From Sphingomonadales bacterium (lineage in GTDB: Bacteria > Pseudomonadota > Alphaproteobacteria > Sphingomonadales > Kordiimonadaceae): DNA of 64,000 nucleotides. The notes beneath the pieces are model-generated. The model was not told where the DNA came from and did no database searches. It saw only the letters and a list, made by a program, of their open reading frames with translations. Made by a program: the position numbers and the translations under genes. The DNA lies in the NCBI GenBank assembly GCA_011088215.1, contig JAALKD010000013.1, positions 1 to 64,000 on the forward strand. Reading direction: 5' to 3'. This document shows positions 35,587-45,751 of the stretch, piece by piece. The first letter of the stretch is position 1, and each line of letters opens with the position of its first letter.

Positions 35587-36939
35587 TTAAAAAGTCAGTG
35601 AAAATGCGGCCCCGCCGCCTTCCCTTTCCGACAGGCTAACCGCGCCGCCGTGTGAAATCATAACCTGCCGAGTGAGCGCCAATCCAACCCCGCTACCTGC
35701 ACGCTTGGTGGTGAAAAAAGGTACAAATATCTGTTTGGCAATATCGACCGGAATACCGGGACCGTTGTCAGCAATTTCTATTGCCACTCTGCCGCGTTTA
35801 TTCAGCCGGGCAAACAGCCATACGGTTGCATCTTTCTTGCCTGCCAGTGCCTGCCCGGCATTTTTTAGCATGTTGATCAATATTTGCTCCAACATATCGC
35901 TGTCAGCAGAGACATCCAGTTCTGCCGGTTCAACTGACGTCAGCAATTTAATACCTTCAGTTTGCCATTCTTCACGGAATAGCCGTTCCATAGTGTCGAA
36001 TAAGTCCTGCAGGCGAACCAAAGTGCGCTCAGGCGGTGGCAGACGGGTTAAGCTGCGATAGCTGGAGACAAACTGATTGAGCCGGTCGGAACGGCGGGCG
36101 ACGGTGTTTACCGCGTCTTTAACGTCGCCCAGTTCTGCAACAACTTCGGGGTTGTTTTCAACCTTGCTTGCGGCATCATCTACCAGGTCAACCGCCGTTT
36201 TTGCCAGCGACGCCACCGGCGTGATCGAATTCATAATCTCATGGGTCAAAACACGCACAAGGTCTTGCCACGCTTGCAGTTGGGCCAGGTCCAGCTCGGA
36301 CTGGATATTTTGCAGGCTAAATAGTTTTTCCGGCGTACTGTCGATGATGATTTTTGATGCGGCCAGCATCATTTGCTGTTCCACACCGTCGGCATCAAAG
36401 GCAACCAATCGCCTTTCCCCGGGCTCAATAGCGGCAACCTCTTTCTGGAACTCTTCGCCGAACTGTGCCAGTTGGTTCAGGTGCGTTGCCGGCGTTGTGC
36501 CAAACAGCCGCCGCGCCGCGTTGTTCCATATATTCAGCGAGCCATTGGAGTGCAGCGACAGAAGTGGTACTGGCACATGCTCGATTAGGGCTTTCAGGTG
36601 GCGCAGTTCCTTTTCTTTGGTTGCCCGGACTTCCTGAAAACGGGTAAGAATATCGGTGAAGGTGTCGCCCAGTTCGCCGAAACCTGCACCCAAATCCCGC
36701 ATGCGAAATCGTTGGCTGAAATCGGCGTAGCGCGCCGCGTCGAGAAACCGCGAAATTTCTGCATTTGTGCGTTTAACAAACTGAAATACTTCAGCCGTCA
36801 AAAATACCAGTACGCAAAAGGTCAGAAATGTCGCTGCGTGGTAGCCGGGCACGGAAAACAGATAACTCAGCCCCATCAGGGTGAGCATGATAAGCACCAG
36901 CCGTCCGGCCAGCAGAAAGCTGAAACGCCTAAAGCCCAT
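35587..36939 (-). CDS. Sensor histidine kinase (NtrY-like)
   Basis: 450 residues: two close membrane segments (about 10-30 and 36-55) with almost no periplasmic loop, a HAMP-like linker (56-105), a PAS-like domain (about 112-205), a dimerisation helix with LTHEIMNS (phospho-acceptor His233), and an HATPase domain with ADNGPGIP and FFTTKRAGSGVGLAL. The missing sensor loop suggests it senses a membrane or cytoplasmic cue. Its start overlaps the end of the response regulator gene by 11 bp, so the pair is co-translated. The likely output is the sigma-54-dependent permease array next door. Confidence 0.92.
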   Translation of the reverse strand: MGFRRFSFLLAGRLVLIMLTLMGLSYLFSVPGYHAATFLTFCVLVFLTAEVFQFVKRTNAEISRFLDAARYADFSQRFRMRDLGAGFGELGDTFTDILTRFQEVRATKEKELRHLKALIEHVPVPLLSLHSNGSLNIWNNAARRLFGTTPATHLNQLAQFGEEFQKEVAAIEPGERRLVAFDADGVEQQMMLAASKIIIDSTPEKLFSLQNIQSELDLAQLQAWQDLVRVLTHEIMNSITPVASLAKTAVDLVDDAASKVENNPEVVAELGDVKDAVNTVARRSDRLNQFVSSYRSLTRLPPPERTLVRLQDLFDTMERLFREEWQTEGIKLLTSVEPAELDVSADSDMLEQILINMLKNAGQALAGKKDATVWLFARLNKRGRVAIEIADNGPGIPVDIAKQIFVPFFTTKRAGSGVGLALTRQVMISHGGAVSLSEREGGGAAFSLTF

Positions 36940-38353
36940 GTTTTTCCATCCTGCGATACAGTGCCGCCCGGGTAATTCCCAGCTCTTTTGCAGCGTGGCT
37001 AATATTGTAGCGGTGTTTCTTCAGTGCACCGGCGATAGCACCTTTCTCAATGCGCTCCAAATTGAGGTCATCGCTCTCAGTTGGTTTCGCAGTAGCGTGG
37101 TTGTTATCGCCTGACAGCGATCGTTCGGTCGGTGGCGGGCTCACGCCGGATGGGCCCATCTGGAAATCCTCGGCCGCGAAGGCGTCGTTGTCTGAAAGAA
37201 TAACCGCCCGCTCAATGGCGTGGCGCAGTGCGCGAACATTGCCGGGCCAGTTATAGTGGGTCATCGCTGACAGCGCGTCCGGCGCAAATTCTTTCTCGGG
37301 CTTGTCATATTTTCGGCAGTATAGCTCGCTATAGTGGCGGGCAATCTCTGGAATATCCTGCTGTCGGTCCCGAAGCGGGGGCACATGTACTTCCACAGTA
37401 TTGAGGCGGAACAACAAGTCCTGGCGAAAAATAGCTTCATCTTTGAGTTTGCCGAGGGCAACGTTTGTTGCGGCAATGACTCGAATGTCAATATCAATAG
37501 GCGTTCCTGAGCCCACTGGTACCACCTGCCGTGTTTCCAGAACAGTCAACAGTTTTGCCTGTAGATGCAGTGGCAGATTGCCAATCTCGTCCAAGAATAA
37601 GGTGCCGCCATCTGCTGCTTGCAACCGGCCGATCCGGTCCTCCCGCGCGTCGGTAAAAGCGCCTTTTTTGTGGCCGAACAGTTCGGACTCGAACAGTGAT
37701 TCCGGCACTGCGCCTAAGTCGACCGCCATGAATATATTTTCTGCCCGTTTGGACAGACGGTGCAGCTCACGGGCGACCAGTTCCTTGCCAGTGCCGTTTT
37801 CTCCCAAAATAAGTACGTTGGCATCGGTGGGAGCTGTGCGCGCGATAATTGACAATACTTCTGCAATTGCCGGGCTATTACCAAGTATGGGCTGTTTGGG
37901 TTCACTGGCCACAGCAGCAAGCGCCCGGTTGGTCTTTTTTAACTTGTCGGCTTCACTGCGGGTTCGCCGCAGTTTCACACTGGTGGACAAAGTGGCCACC
38001 AGCTTCTCGTTTTGCCATGGCTTGGCGACAAAATCGGTTGCGCCCTGTTTCATTGCTTCGACCGCAACATTCACGCCGCCGTGCGCGGTGATCATGATAA
38101 CAATTGACCGCGGATCGATCTTGAGAATTTCTCCTAACCAGTGAAATCCCTGTTCGCCCGAAGATTCGCCGGGCCCAAAGTTCATATCGAGCAGGATTGC
38201 GTCAAACACATGGGCTTTCATCAGCACCGGAATGTCTTCTGGATTGCTGCAGGTAATGACAGTGTCAAAATGGCGTTTGAGCAGCAGTTTAACTGCAACG
38301 AGAATATCCTCATCGTCGTCAACAATTAAAATAGAGCCAGTTTGTTGCAGCAT
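36929..38353 (-). CDS. Sigma-54-dependent response regulator (NtrC family)
   Basis: 474 residues with three domains. The receiver (7-125) has acidic pocket VDDDED and phospho-acceptor Asp56 in LLDMNFG. The AAA+ domain (about 165-400) has Walker A GENGTGKE, the sigma-54 contact loop as GAFTDA instead of GAFTGA, and Walker B GGTLFLDEIGNLP. The Fis-type HTH is at the C-terminus (NISHAAKELGITRAALYRRM). The track start at 38443 lies within the operator array; the ATG at 38353 begins the receiver correctly. Three palindromes just upstream are its likely binding sites and would allow autoregulation. Confidence 0.93.
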   Translation of the reverse strand: MLQQTGSILIVDDDEDILVAVKLLLKRHFDTVITCSNPEDIPVLMKAHVFDAILLDMNFGPGESSGEQGFHWLGEILKIDPRSIVIMITAHGGVNVAVEAMKQGATDFVAKPWQNEKLVATLSTSVKLRRTRSEADKLKKTNRALAAVASEPKQPILGNSPAIAEVLSIIARTAPTDANVLILGENGTGKELVARELHRLSKRAENIFMAVDLGAVPESLFESELFGHKKGAFTDAREDRIGRLQAADGGTLFLDEIGNLPLHLQAKLLTVLETRQVVPVGSGTPIDIDIRVIAATNVALGKLKDEAIFRQDLLFRLNTVEVHVPPLRDRQQDIPEIARHYSELYCRKYDKPEKEFAPDALSAMTHYNWPGNVRALRHAIERAVILSDNDAFAAEDFQMGPSGVSPPPTERSLSGDNNHATAKPTESDDLNLERIEKGAIAGALKKHRYNISHAAKELGITRAALYRRMEKHGL

Positions 38354-38381
38354 ATATCGCCCTTTATACCATTTTCCTGTA

Positions 38382-38442
38382 TGTTCGGAACCGTACACAA
38401 AGTGTTCGAAATCGTACAGAGCTTTATGTTCAAAATCGAACA
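38382..38442. promoter_or_regulatory. Three enhancer-like palindromes (putative UAS array)
   Basis: TGTTCGGAACCGTACA (38382-38397), TGTTCGAAATCGTACA (38403-38418) and TGTTCAAAATCGAACA (38427-38442) share the imperfect dyad TGTTCG-N4-CGwACA. They start 21 and 24 bp apart. Their centres lie about 70-120 bp upstream of the predicted sigma-54 start site, the usual place for NtrC-family enhancers. They sit between the divergent regulator and adaptor genes, so they are probably bound by that regulator. Confidence 0.8.
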
Positions 38443-38480
38443 TTGGAGTATAAAGTCTTTATACTTCATATGCTTAATAA

Positions 38481-38497
38481 TTGGCATAGCCTTTGCT
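38481..38497 (+). promoter_or_regulatory. Sigma-54 (-24/-12) promoter of the transport operon
   Basis: TTGGCATAGCCTTTGCT has GG at 38483-38484 and GC at 38495-38496 with exactly 10 bases between, matching TGGCAC-N5-TTGCw apart from one base. It faces the HlyD-type gene. The predicted start site is about 38507, which rules out the ORF-track start at 38443 for the adaptor. Confidence 0.8.
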
Positions 38498-38550
38498 CCT
38501 GTGGGGGTAAGAACAGAAACCGCCTTAAGGTGGAAGAGAAAGAAAAAGCA

Positions 38551-39900
38551 GTGACGGAAAAAAAACAAACATCTGGAAATCCTATCCCTATGTACGGTGG
38601 CAAAACCGCGGGAACTGACAGGCCTGCATCTGGTGCTGGTATGGACCGTATAGTTGAAAAGAAGAAAAACCACTGGAAATCAGCGGGTATAATCGTGGTG
38701 GTTCTTGCTGTTGCCGGTGTCGCCTGGATGCTGATTAATGACGCCGCTGGTGGACGTACTTTCAGGGTTAATGAAAGTCGAATTGTCATATCAACAGTGA
38801 GCGAAGGCACCTTCGAGGATTTTATACCCGTACGTGGCCGTGTCACGCCGCTGAAAACGCTTTTTCTTGATGCAATAGAAGGCGGTCGGGTGGAGCGTAT
38901 CCTCGTTGAGGACGGGACAATGCTCAAAAAGGGCGACCTGATCGTTGAGCTGTCCAATAGTAATCTGCAAGTTAGTTTCACCGCCAACGAAACCCGCGTA
39001 ACCGAACAGCTGAACAATATGAGATCGCAGGAATTGCAGCTTGAACAAAACCGCTTGGGTCACAAGCGCAATTTGGTGGACTTCAATTATCAGATCAAAA
39101 CCTTGACCCGTAAGGTGGAGCGCGAGCGGGAGTTGGTGAAAACCAACGCTATTCCGATGCGTCAGCTCGAAGATAGCGAAGATGATCTGGAATATAATAT
39201 TAACCGCCGGGAATTGACTCTCGAAAGTCAGGCGACGGATGCGCGCCTGCAGGAAAGCCAACTGGTTTTCCTGCGCGCTGCGGCAGTTCGGCTTGAAGAA
39301 AGCCTCGTTGTTGCCCGCAGAAATCTTGATAACCTGAATGTACGTGCGCCGGTGGACGGCAAATTGTCTGGTTTTAATGTTGAGATCGGCGAGAATATTC
39401 CGCGCGGTAATAGGCTTGGCCAAATAGATGATCCGGATAATTACAAGCTGACAGCCAATATCGACGAGTTTTATTTGGGCCGCGTAGATATTGGTCAGGA
39501 GGCAGTGTTTGAACGAGATGGCACAAGTTATCGTATGACCATTTCAAAAATTTACCCACAGGTGACCAACGGCCAGTTTGAAGTTGATTTTGTTTTCGCT
39601 GACACGCAGCCCGCTGATATACGCCGCGGCCAGACATTGCAAACCAAACTGACGCTGGGTGACGCGACAAAGGCGGCGCTTATCCCCAACGGCGCTTTTT
39701 ACCAGGATACCGGCGGCAATTGGGTGTTTGTTGTAACCGCAGACGGGTCGCAAGCAGTGAAACGAACCGTGCGATTGGGACGGCGGAATTCACGCTTTAT
39801 CGAGGTGCTGGAAGGGTTGGAAATTGATGAGCGTGTTGTCACGTCGCCCTACAGCAGCTTTCTGGAAATGGATAGGTTGCGTCTGTCCGGAGATGACTAA
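38551..39900 (+). CDS. HlyD-family periplasmic adaptor subunit
   Basis: About 449 residues: basic cytoplasmic leader, one membrane anchor (HWKSAGIIVVVLAVAGVAWML), a lipoyl-like half motif (VEDGTMLKKGDLIVEL), a long coiled-coil hairpin (about residues 135-265) and a beta-barrel/membrane-proximal region (VRAPVDGKLSGFNVEIGENI). It is expected to bridge an inner-membrane ABC permease to an outer-membrane channel; no TolC gene is in the window. The track start at 38443 precedes the predicted transcript start. GTG 38551, after a GGAAGAG site, fits best; ATG 38641 is an alternative. First gene of the sigma-54 operon. Confidence 0.88.
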   Translation: MTEKKQTSGNPIPMYGGKTAGTDRPASGAGMDRIVEKKKNHWKSAGIIVVVLAVAGVAWMLINDAAGGRTFRVNESRIVISTVSEGTFEDFIPVRGRVTPLKTLFLDAIEGGRVERILVEDGTMLKKGDLIVELSNSNLQVSFTANETRVTEQLNNMRSQELQLEQNRLGHKRNLVDFNYQIKTLTRKVERERELVKTNAIPMRQLEDSEDDLEYNINRRELTLESQATDARLQESQLVFLRAAAVRLEESLVVARRNLDNLNVRAPVDGKLSGFNVEIGENIPRGNRLGQIDDPDNYKLTANIDEFYLGRVDIGQEAVFERDGTSYRMTISKIYPQVTNGQFEVDFVFADTQPADIRRGQTLQTKLTLGDATKAALIPNGAFYQDTGGNWVFVVTADGSQAVKRTVRLGRRNSRFIEVLEGLEIDERVVTSPYSSFLEMDRLRLSGDD

Positions 39901-40009
39901 ACAACAGGTTATAGAATTGGGCCGATTAAAACAGCCCGGGACACGACAAGAGGAAACGCTCTGCAGCTAGTAACAGGGCAAAATGAAAAAAGAAAGAAAG
40001 GAACACGGC

Positions 40010-40693
40010 ATGCTTAAATTGCACAATCTCTCCAAATATTATCGGACTGATGAGGTTGAAACCGTGGCGCTGGATAATGTGAATATCGAAATTGAAAGCG
40101 GTGAGTTTGTCGCGATCATGGGTCCTTCCGGTTGTGGGAAATCAACGTTGTTGAACATCGTTGGCATGCTCGATAGCCCCTCGGAAGGCGATTATATTTT
40201 CATGGGTGAAAATGTTGCGGGTTACCCGGAATCGAAACTGTCCAATATTCGCAAGCAAAATATTGGCTTCATTTTTCAGTCGTTCAATTTGATCGATGAA
40301 CTGACGGTTGAGGAAAATATCGAACTGGCCCTTCTCTATCACAATATTCCCGCGAGCGAACGGCGCGAACGGGTCGCCAAGGTAATGGACAAAGTCGGCA
40401 TTGCCCACCGTGCCAAACATATGCCCAGCCAGCTTTCAGGTGGCCAGCAGCAGCGTGTTGCTGTTGCGCGCGCGGTTGTCGGTGATCAGGCAATGATCCT
40501 GGCTGATGAGCCAACCGGTAATCTTGACAGTGCCCACGGTCAGGAAGTGATGGAAATGCTTCAGTCGTTGAATGCGGAAGGCACCACCATTGTGATGGTA
40601 ACTCACAGCCCGGCCCACGCTGATTATGCTCGCCGCACCATCAACCTGTTTGATGGTCATGTTGTAACAGAGGACCTGAGGGCTGCAGTTTAA
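40010..40693 (+). CDS. ABC transporter ATP-binding protein (MacB/LolD type)
   Basis: 227-residue ATPase with Walker [11 protein letters not shown]-loop FQSFNLI, signature LSGGQQQR, Walker B MILADEP and H-loop VTHSP. It belongs to the LolD/MacB/FtsE group that powers type VII (mechanotransmission) permeases. The track starts at 39983, but ATG 40010 gives the standard N-terminus [13 protein letters not shown] and has AGGA upstream. It is the only ATPase gene in the array and so presumably serves all the permeases that follow. Confidence 0.95.
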   Translation: MLKLHNLSKYYRTDEVETVALDNVNIEIESGEFVAIMGPSGCGKSTLLNIVGMLDSPSEGDYIFMGENVAGYPESKLSNIRKQNIGFIFQSFNLIDELTVEENIELALLYHNIPASERRERVAKVMDKVGIAHRAKHMPSQLSGGQQQRVAVARAVVGDQAMILADEPTGNLDSAHGQEVMEMLQSLNAEGTTIVMVTHSPAHADYARRTINLFDGHVVTEDLRAAV

Positions 40694-40777
40694 AAAGAAC
40701 GACCAAAAAAGAACCCGGAAAACGGGCACGACGGCACTAACGCTCAATAAAAAAATAATAGAGCAGAGGATGCGAGG

Positions 40778-43210
40778 ATGCTGAAAAACTACATAACAAT
40801 TGCGCTTAGAAATATTCTGAAAAACCGCTTGTATGCCTTCATCAATATTATTGGTCTGGCCATCGGCCTGACCGTATATGTATTTGGGTCTGTGCTTGTT
40901 GATTACGAGAAAAACCATGACCAGTATTTTGCCAATACGGACCGTATTTATACGATAAATTCGATTTTTTCACCGGCGGCTAATATAGGCATAAAAAGAG
41001 CCGATACTACATACGCTGCTTTTGGGGAATTTTTGAAAACCGGTATGCCCCAGTTAGAGGCGACGGCGCGGATAAAGCGCCAGGAATTTCTGGTTACCAT
41101 TGGTGATGATGATTATTACCAGGAAATTCGTTTTACTGATCCTGATTTCACCAAGATATTTGATCTGGACTATATTGTCGGCGACGCGTCAGCCCTTGAT
41201 GATCCTTCCTCTGTTATTTTTACTCGGTCAGCTGCTGAAAAATTTTTCGGCGACGCCAATGCCGTCAACGACGCCATCGGGCGGACAATTTTATTGGACC
41301 ATCAGAACAGCTTAACGGTTGCCGCGGTGGTGGAAGACTTGCCAGCGAACACTCATTTCAATTCTTCCGTTTTGGGTGAGGATGATATGACGGTTTTGGC
41401 GCCTATGTCTGCCTTGAAACAACTTATCGATTATGACCCGGCCTTAGACTGGGGAAATATCTCTCTCGGTAATCGTATGTATCTGCTGGCGCCAGCCAAT
41501 CATGTTGTTGCCGAGTTGGAGACAAGCCTAGCAGTCACCTATGAACAACATTTTCCTGAAGACCAAAAAGAATTTATAATTGAGGTCAAACTTGAACCAC
41601 TTACTCAAGCGAATACAGCTTTTTGGGATGGTATAGGTTTACCCGTAATCGATAGTATCTCGATCCTGGCAGTGCTCGTGCTAGTAGTAGCGTGTGTGAA
41701 CTATACAAATCTTGCGACGGCTCAAAACATGGGCCGCGCGCGCGAAGTAGGGCTTCGGCGCACCTTGGGTGCCGGCCGCAGGCAGCTTTTGATCCAGTTT
41801 TTGACTGAAAGTTTGATCGTTGCGCTGATTGCTTTGCTGATCGCCCTTGTTCTTCTTGAATGGATTATTCCCTTTTTCAATCAAAGCCTAGGTAAAGTGG
41901 TGGCACTTGATCATTTGGCCATACTTCCTTGGCTCGCCCTCACCACAGTTGCTGTTGGACTGATTTCAGGTGGTTACCCGGCCTATCTGATAACCAGAAC
42001 CACACCGATTGATAGCCTGAAGGACGGCAACAGTGGCGGCGCGCGTAAGTCACTTGTGCGGGCAATAATGATAGGGCTTCAATTTGTCATCGCTATCTTC
42101 ATGCTGGCAATGGTGATGGTGATGTATTTTCAGAACCAAAAAGTGAAGCAGACAATTGATTTGTTTCCGACGGACCAGATTTTGGTGCTGGAACGCTTGG
42201 ACGTAGACGAAATTGCCCAGCAAACAGAAACGCTGCGCAACGAGTTAATACGCCTGCCGAACGTTGAGAATGTTTCCTTTATGTCTCAAGTGCCTTTTGA
42301 GCAAAACAACAGCTCATTTGAAGCAAATATTAATCCAGGTGATGAGGCTGCAGGTTTTTCCATGAATAGGCTTGCTATTGACTATGAATTTTTGTCGACC
42401 CTGGATGTGGCCTTGATCGCGGGGCGTAATGTGTCGCGAGAAATCGCCTTGGATGGCCCTGTCGAGGGAGCGGAGCAAACCAATGTTCTGGTCAATGAAT
42501 TGGCAGCGGAAAAACTGGGGTTTGCATCGCCCGAAACGGCTATTGGCCAGTCATTCTACCAAATAGGTGATGACAGCTCTCGTCAACTCACCATTGTTGG
42601 TGTGGTTGAAAATCAGAACATTCTTGGGTTTCATAATAATGTGAAACCTTTCACTTTTAATGTTCAAAGCGGCCAGCGTGTCGGCACGGTTCGTTTTACA
42701 CCGATAGGTGTACAGCAAACGCTGCAAGACATAGAAGCGGTTTGGGACCGGGTAATCCCCAATTACCCCATGCAGAGTAAGTTTCTCGACGAAACTTTTG
42801 AAGATGTCTACACCATATACCGGTCCATTAATATCGCTTTAGCCGCGTTTGCCGTGCTTGCTTTGTCGCTTGCGTTGATTGGGCTTTTTGGGCTTGCAGC
42901 CTTCATGGCCGAGCAGCGCACAAAAGAGATTGGTATTCGTAAAATAATGGGTGCCAGTGTGCCGCAGGTGGTGCGTCTGCTGATATGGCAATTTTCCAAA
43001 CCGGTATTATGGGCGCTTTTGGTTGCCCTGCCGTTGGCCTATTTCAGTATGAATTTATACCTGAATTTCTTCTCAGACAGAATTGGTTTGCCAGCAGGCA
43101 TTATCATGATTGCCGGCATGATCGGCGTGATCGCCGCATGGGGCATTGTTGCCATGCATGCCGCTGCTGTCGCACGTGCCAATCCCATTAATGCACTTCG
43201 ATATGAATGA
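40778..43210 (+). CDS. FtsX/MacB-type double-module permease 1
   Basis: 810 residues with about eight membrane helices in two modules: TM1 (20-42), periplasmic MacB-like domain (45-275), three TMs with NYTNLATAQNMGRAREVGLRR, then TM5, a second periplasmic domain (455-685) and three TMs with AEQRTKEIGIRKIMGAS and WQFSKPV. It ends NPINALRYE like its neighbours. One chain thus equals a MacB dimer. This copy diverges most in its first periplasmic domain (no PGR motif after TM1). It follows the ATPase by 84 bp and is the first permease of the array. Confidence 0.93.
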   Translation: MLKNYITIALRNILKNRLYAFINIIGLAIGLTVYVFGSVLVDYEKNHDQYFANTDRIYTINSIFSPAANIGIKRADTTYAAFGEFLKTGMPQLEATARIKRQEFLVTIGDDDYYQEIRFTDPDFTKIFDLDYIVGDASALDDPSSVIFTRSAAEKFFGDANAVNDAIGRTILLDHQNSLTVAAVVEDLPANTHFNSSVLGEDDMTVLAPMSALKQLIDYDPALDWGNISLGNRMYLLAPANHVVAELETSLAVTYEQHFPEDQKEFIIEVKLEPLTQANTAFWDGIGLPVIDSISILAVLVLVVACVNYTNLATAQNMGRAREVGLRRTLGAGRRQLLIQFLTESLIVALIALLIALVLLEWIIPFFNQSLGKVVALDHLAILPWLALTTVAVGLISGGYPAYLITRTTPIDSLKDGNSGGARKSLVRAIMIGLQFVIAIFMLAMVMVMYFQNQKVKQTIDLFPTDQILVLERLDVDEIAQQTETLRNELIRLPNVENVSFMSQVPFEQNNSSFEANINPGDEAAGFSMNRLAIDYEFLSTLDVALIAGRNVSREIALDGPVEGAEQTNVLVNELAAEKLGFASPETAIGQSFYQIGDDSSRQLTIVGVVENQNILGFHNNVKPFTFNVQSGQRVGTVRFTPIGVQQTLQDIEAVWDRVIPNYPMQSKFLDETFEDVYTIYRSINIALAAFAVLALSLALIGLFGLAAFMAEQRTKEIGIRKIMGASVPQVVRLLIWQFSKPVLWALLVALPLAYFSMNLYLNFFSDRIGLPAGIIMIAGMIGVIAAWGIVAMHAAAVARANPINALRYE

Positions 43211-43242
43211 TTTTTTAATCAACATGAAAAGAGTTATTGCCG

Positions 43243-45723
43243 ATGTTTGAAAATTACGTGAAGACAGCCTTCCGCAATTTGATGCGGCAAAAACTTTTTT
43301 CGACCATCAACATAGTTGGCTTGGCGATTGGTTTGGCCGCTTCAATATTGATCCTGCTCTTTGTTCGTGACGAGCTGAGTTACGATAATTTCTGGGCAAA
43401 AAAAGACCAAGTATACCGCATGCAAGGCACGATTCACCTCCCGGGGCGTGCGCCGGGCGCTGGCTCGCCCAGCGCTATGGCACCTGCGGCACCAGCGCTG
43501 CTAGCCGATTTCGATGACGTGGCCAGTATCACGCGCATTACCTATGTGAACGGAGCAGGCGTATAGGTAGGGAATAATCAGTTTCTCGAAAACCTGATGA
43601 TCGCAGACCCGGCATTGTTGACCATGTTTGATTTTCAGGTGCTTGAGGGAAGTCTGGATAACGCTTTAAGTCGCCCGACAAACGTCATTCTGTCCCGCTC
43701 TTTGGCGCAGAAATATTTTGGAAACACACCCGCTGTTGGGCAAACGGTTTTCTTAACGCAAGGCGGTGATGAAACATTTAATGTGGTTGCGGTTGTAGAA
43801 GATATTCCGGCAACCAGTCATTTGGATTTTGATCTGGCTGTCCCCATGGCGCCACGGTATTTCGTGCCAACAGCACCGGGCCGGGCAAATGGCCTTGAAA
43901 ATTGGGGATCACTCAGCTTTCTGACATATATTGAGTTTAAGCAAGGCGTAAACGTTGCTGCTTTTGCGCAACAAATGCCGGCATTTCTAGACCGACATGT
44001 ACCGGACACTATTCGGGAAATTGTCAAGATTGCGCCAAGCGAACTTTTTCGTATGCAATTCATTCCCTTGCCCGACATTCATCTGGAGAGCCCAGCAAGC
44101 GGAACCACGCGCCCCAGCGGTGACATTGAATCTATCTATGCTTTTTTGGGAATCGCCATTTTGATTATGGCAATTGCAATTATCAATTTTATCAACCTTT
44201 CAACGGCATACGCTTCCAGACGCGGCAAGGAAGTTGCCGTGCGTAAAGTTGTAGGCGCAAAGAAAAGCGATCTTATGGTGCAATTTCTCGGCGAAGCCGG
44301 GTTGATGGTGGTTCTGGCTTTGCTGCTTGGGCTTGTGCTCGTTGAAGTAACTCTACCATGGTATGGCACTTTAACTGCTAAGATACTGCAAATTGATTTT
44401 GCAAATGATCCATTGTTGTTGATGGGTCTAGCGGGCCTTGCTGTAGTCGTGGGACTTGGTGCAGGCTTGTACCCTGCGTTTGTATTGTCGCATTTCAAAC
44501 CCGTTGTCATGTTGAAATCCAGCAGTGGGTCTGTGGAGGGCAACAAAGGGGGTCTTCGCTGGTTTTTGGTTGTTGTGCAATTCGCTATTTCCATTGGTCT
44601 GATTGCAGCGACCGCCATTCTTTATGCGCAAACACGCTATGCGCAAACTAAAGAATTAGGGTTTGACAAAGAGAATGTTCTTGTCGTTATGCCTAACGGC
44701 GACGCTCGCTTTTCGCAGACATCAGAACAGTTGATGGAACGATTAAAGCGATACCCAGATGTTATTGATGTAACAAAATCATCCGCTGTGCCCGGCGGCG
44801 GCGGTCAGGCAAACACAACGGTCAGGCTTTCTGACGCTGAAACTTCGGAACCGATCCCGCTCAGAACAGTGAATGTAGATTTCAATTTCTTTGAAACACT
44901 AAAGATGCCTATTGTCGCCGGTCGATCTTTCTCGGAAGAATATAGCGGCGACATCACCGTTGATTTTGGTGAAAATGACAGGCGCGAGCAATCCAATGCC
45001 ATTATCAATGTGCGGGCGGTTCGTATGCTTGGTTTTGCATCTGCGGAAGATGCTATCGGCAAGACAATTCTTCACAGCCGAAACCCTGTCTCAGCCCTAA
45101 CAATTGTTGGTGTTGTTGCCGACGCTCATTTCCAGTCACTGCGAACCGAGATAGACCCGGACCTATACCGAATAGACCGGCGCAACCTGATATTTCCTTC
45201 ACTGCGTGTGAAAGCAGGAAGAGATACGCAAGTATTGGCCGCGATTAAGAATGACTGGAAAGAGTTGTTTCCAAACGCCCCGCTGCAAACCCTTTACATG
45301 GATGAAGGACTGGACCAGCTTTATGCGCAGGATAAACTACGCGGCATGATGCTCGGTACATTTGCTTCGCTTGCCGTGCTTGTATCGTGCCTTGGACTTT
45401 TGGGACTGTCTTCCTTCACAATTGAGCAACGCACCAAAGAAATTGGTTTGCGTAAAGTCATGGGCGCAAGCATGCCCAATATTATGCGCCTTTTGCTGTG
45501 GCAGTTCACCAAACCAGTGTTGATTGCCAATGTAATCGCATGGCCGATTGTTTGGTATTTCATGGGCGAATGGTTGTCAGGCTTCGCTTACCGCATAGAC
45601 ATGGATCTATTGCCTTTTGCTTTGGCAGGGGTGTTTGCGCTTGTAATCGCGTGGTTCACGGTTGGCCTTCATGTTCTGAAAACAGCGAAATCCAGTCCGA
45701 TTAATGCACTTCGATATGAATAA
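43243..45723 (+). pseudogene. FtsX/MacB-type double-module permease 2, in-frame TAG
   Basis: Same architecture as the other permeases (826 codons) with TM1, the PGRAPGA segment, both FtsX modules (RGKEVAVRKVVGAKKSD and EQRTKEIGLRKVMGAS) and the LRYE end. The frame is open from ATG 43243 through 45723 except for TAG at 43564-43566, inside the first periplasmic domain after NGAGV. CAG would fit. If real, it yields a 107-residue TM1 fragment, and a re-started product from about 43597 would lack TM1. The recent-looking single lesion is set in an otherwise well-kept gene. Confidence 0.88.
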
Positions 45724-45751
45724 AAGTAACCGATAGGAACAGGAGTAAACA

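Noticed and set aside
38443-38550. Adaptor protein starting at the ORF-track ATG 38443
   Set aside because: That start lies upstream of the predicted sigma-54 transcription start, directly next to the third enhancer, and the residues do not resemble an HlyD leader.
24606-43566. Recoding of TAG as an amino acid in this genome
   Set aside because: Many intact genes here end in TAG at the expected place (GST, TauE, hslV, HIT, DUF3089, penicillin acylase), so TAG is an ordinary stop.
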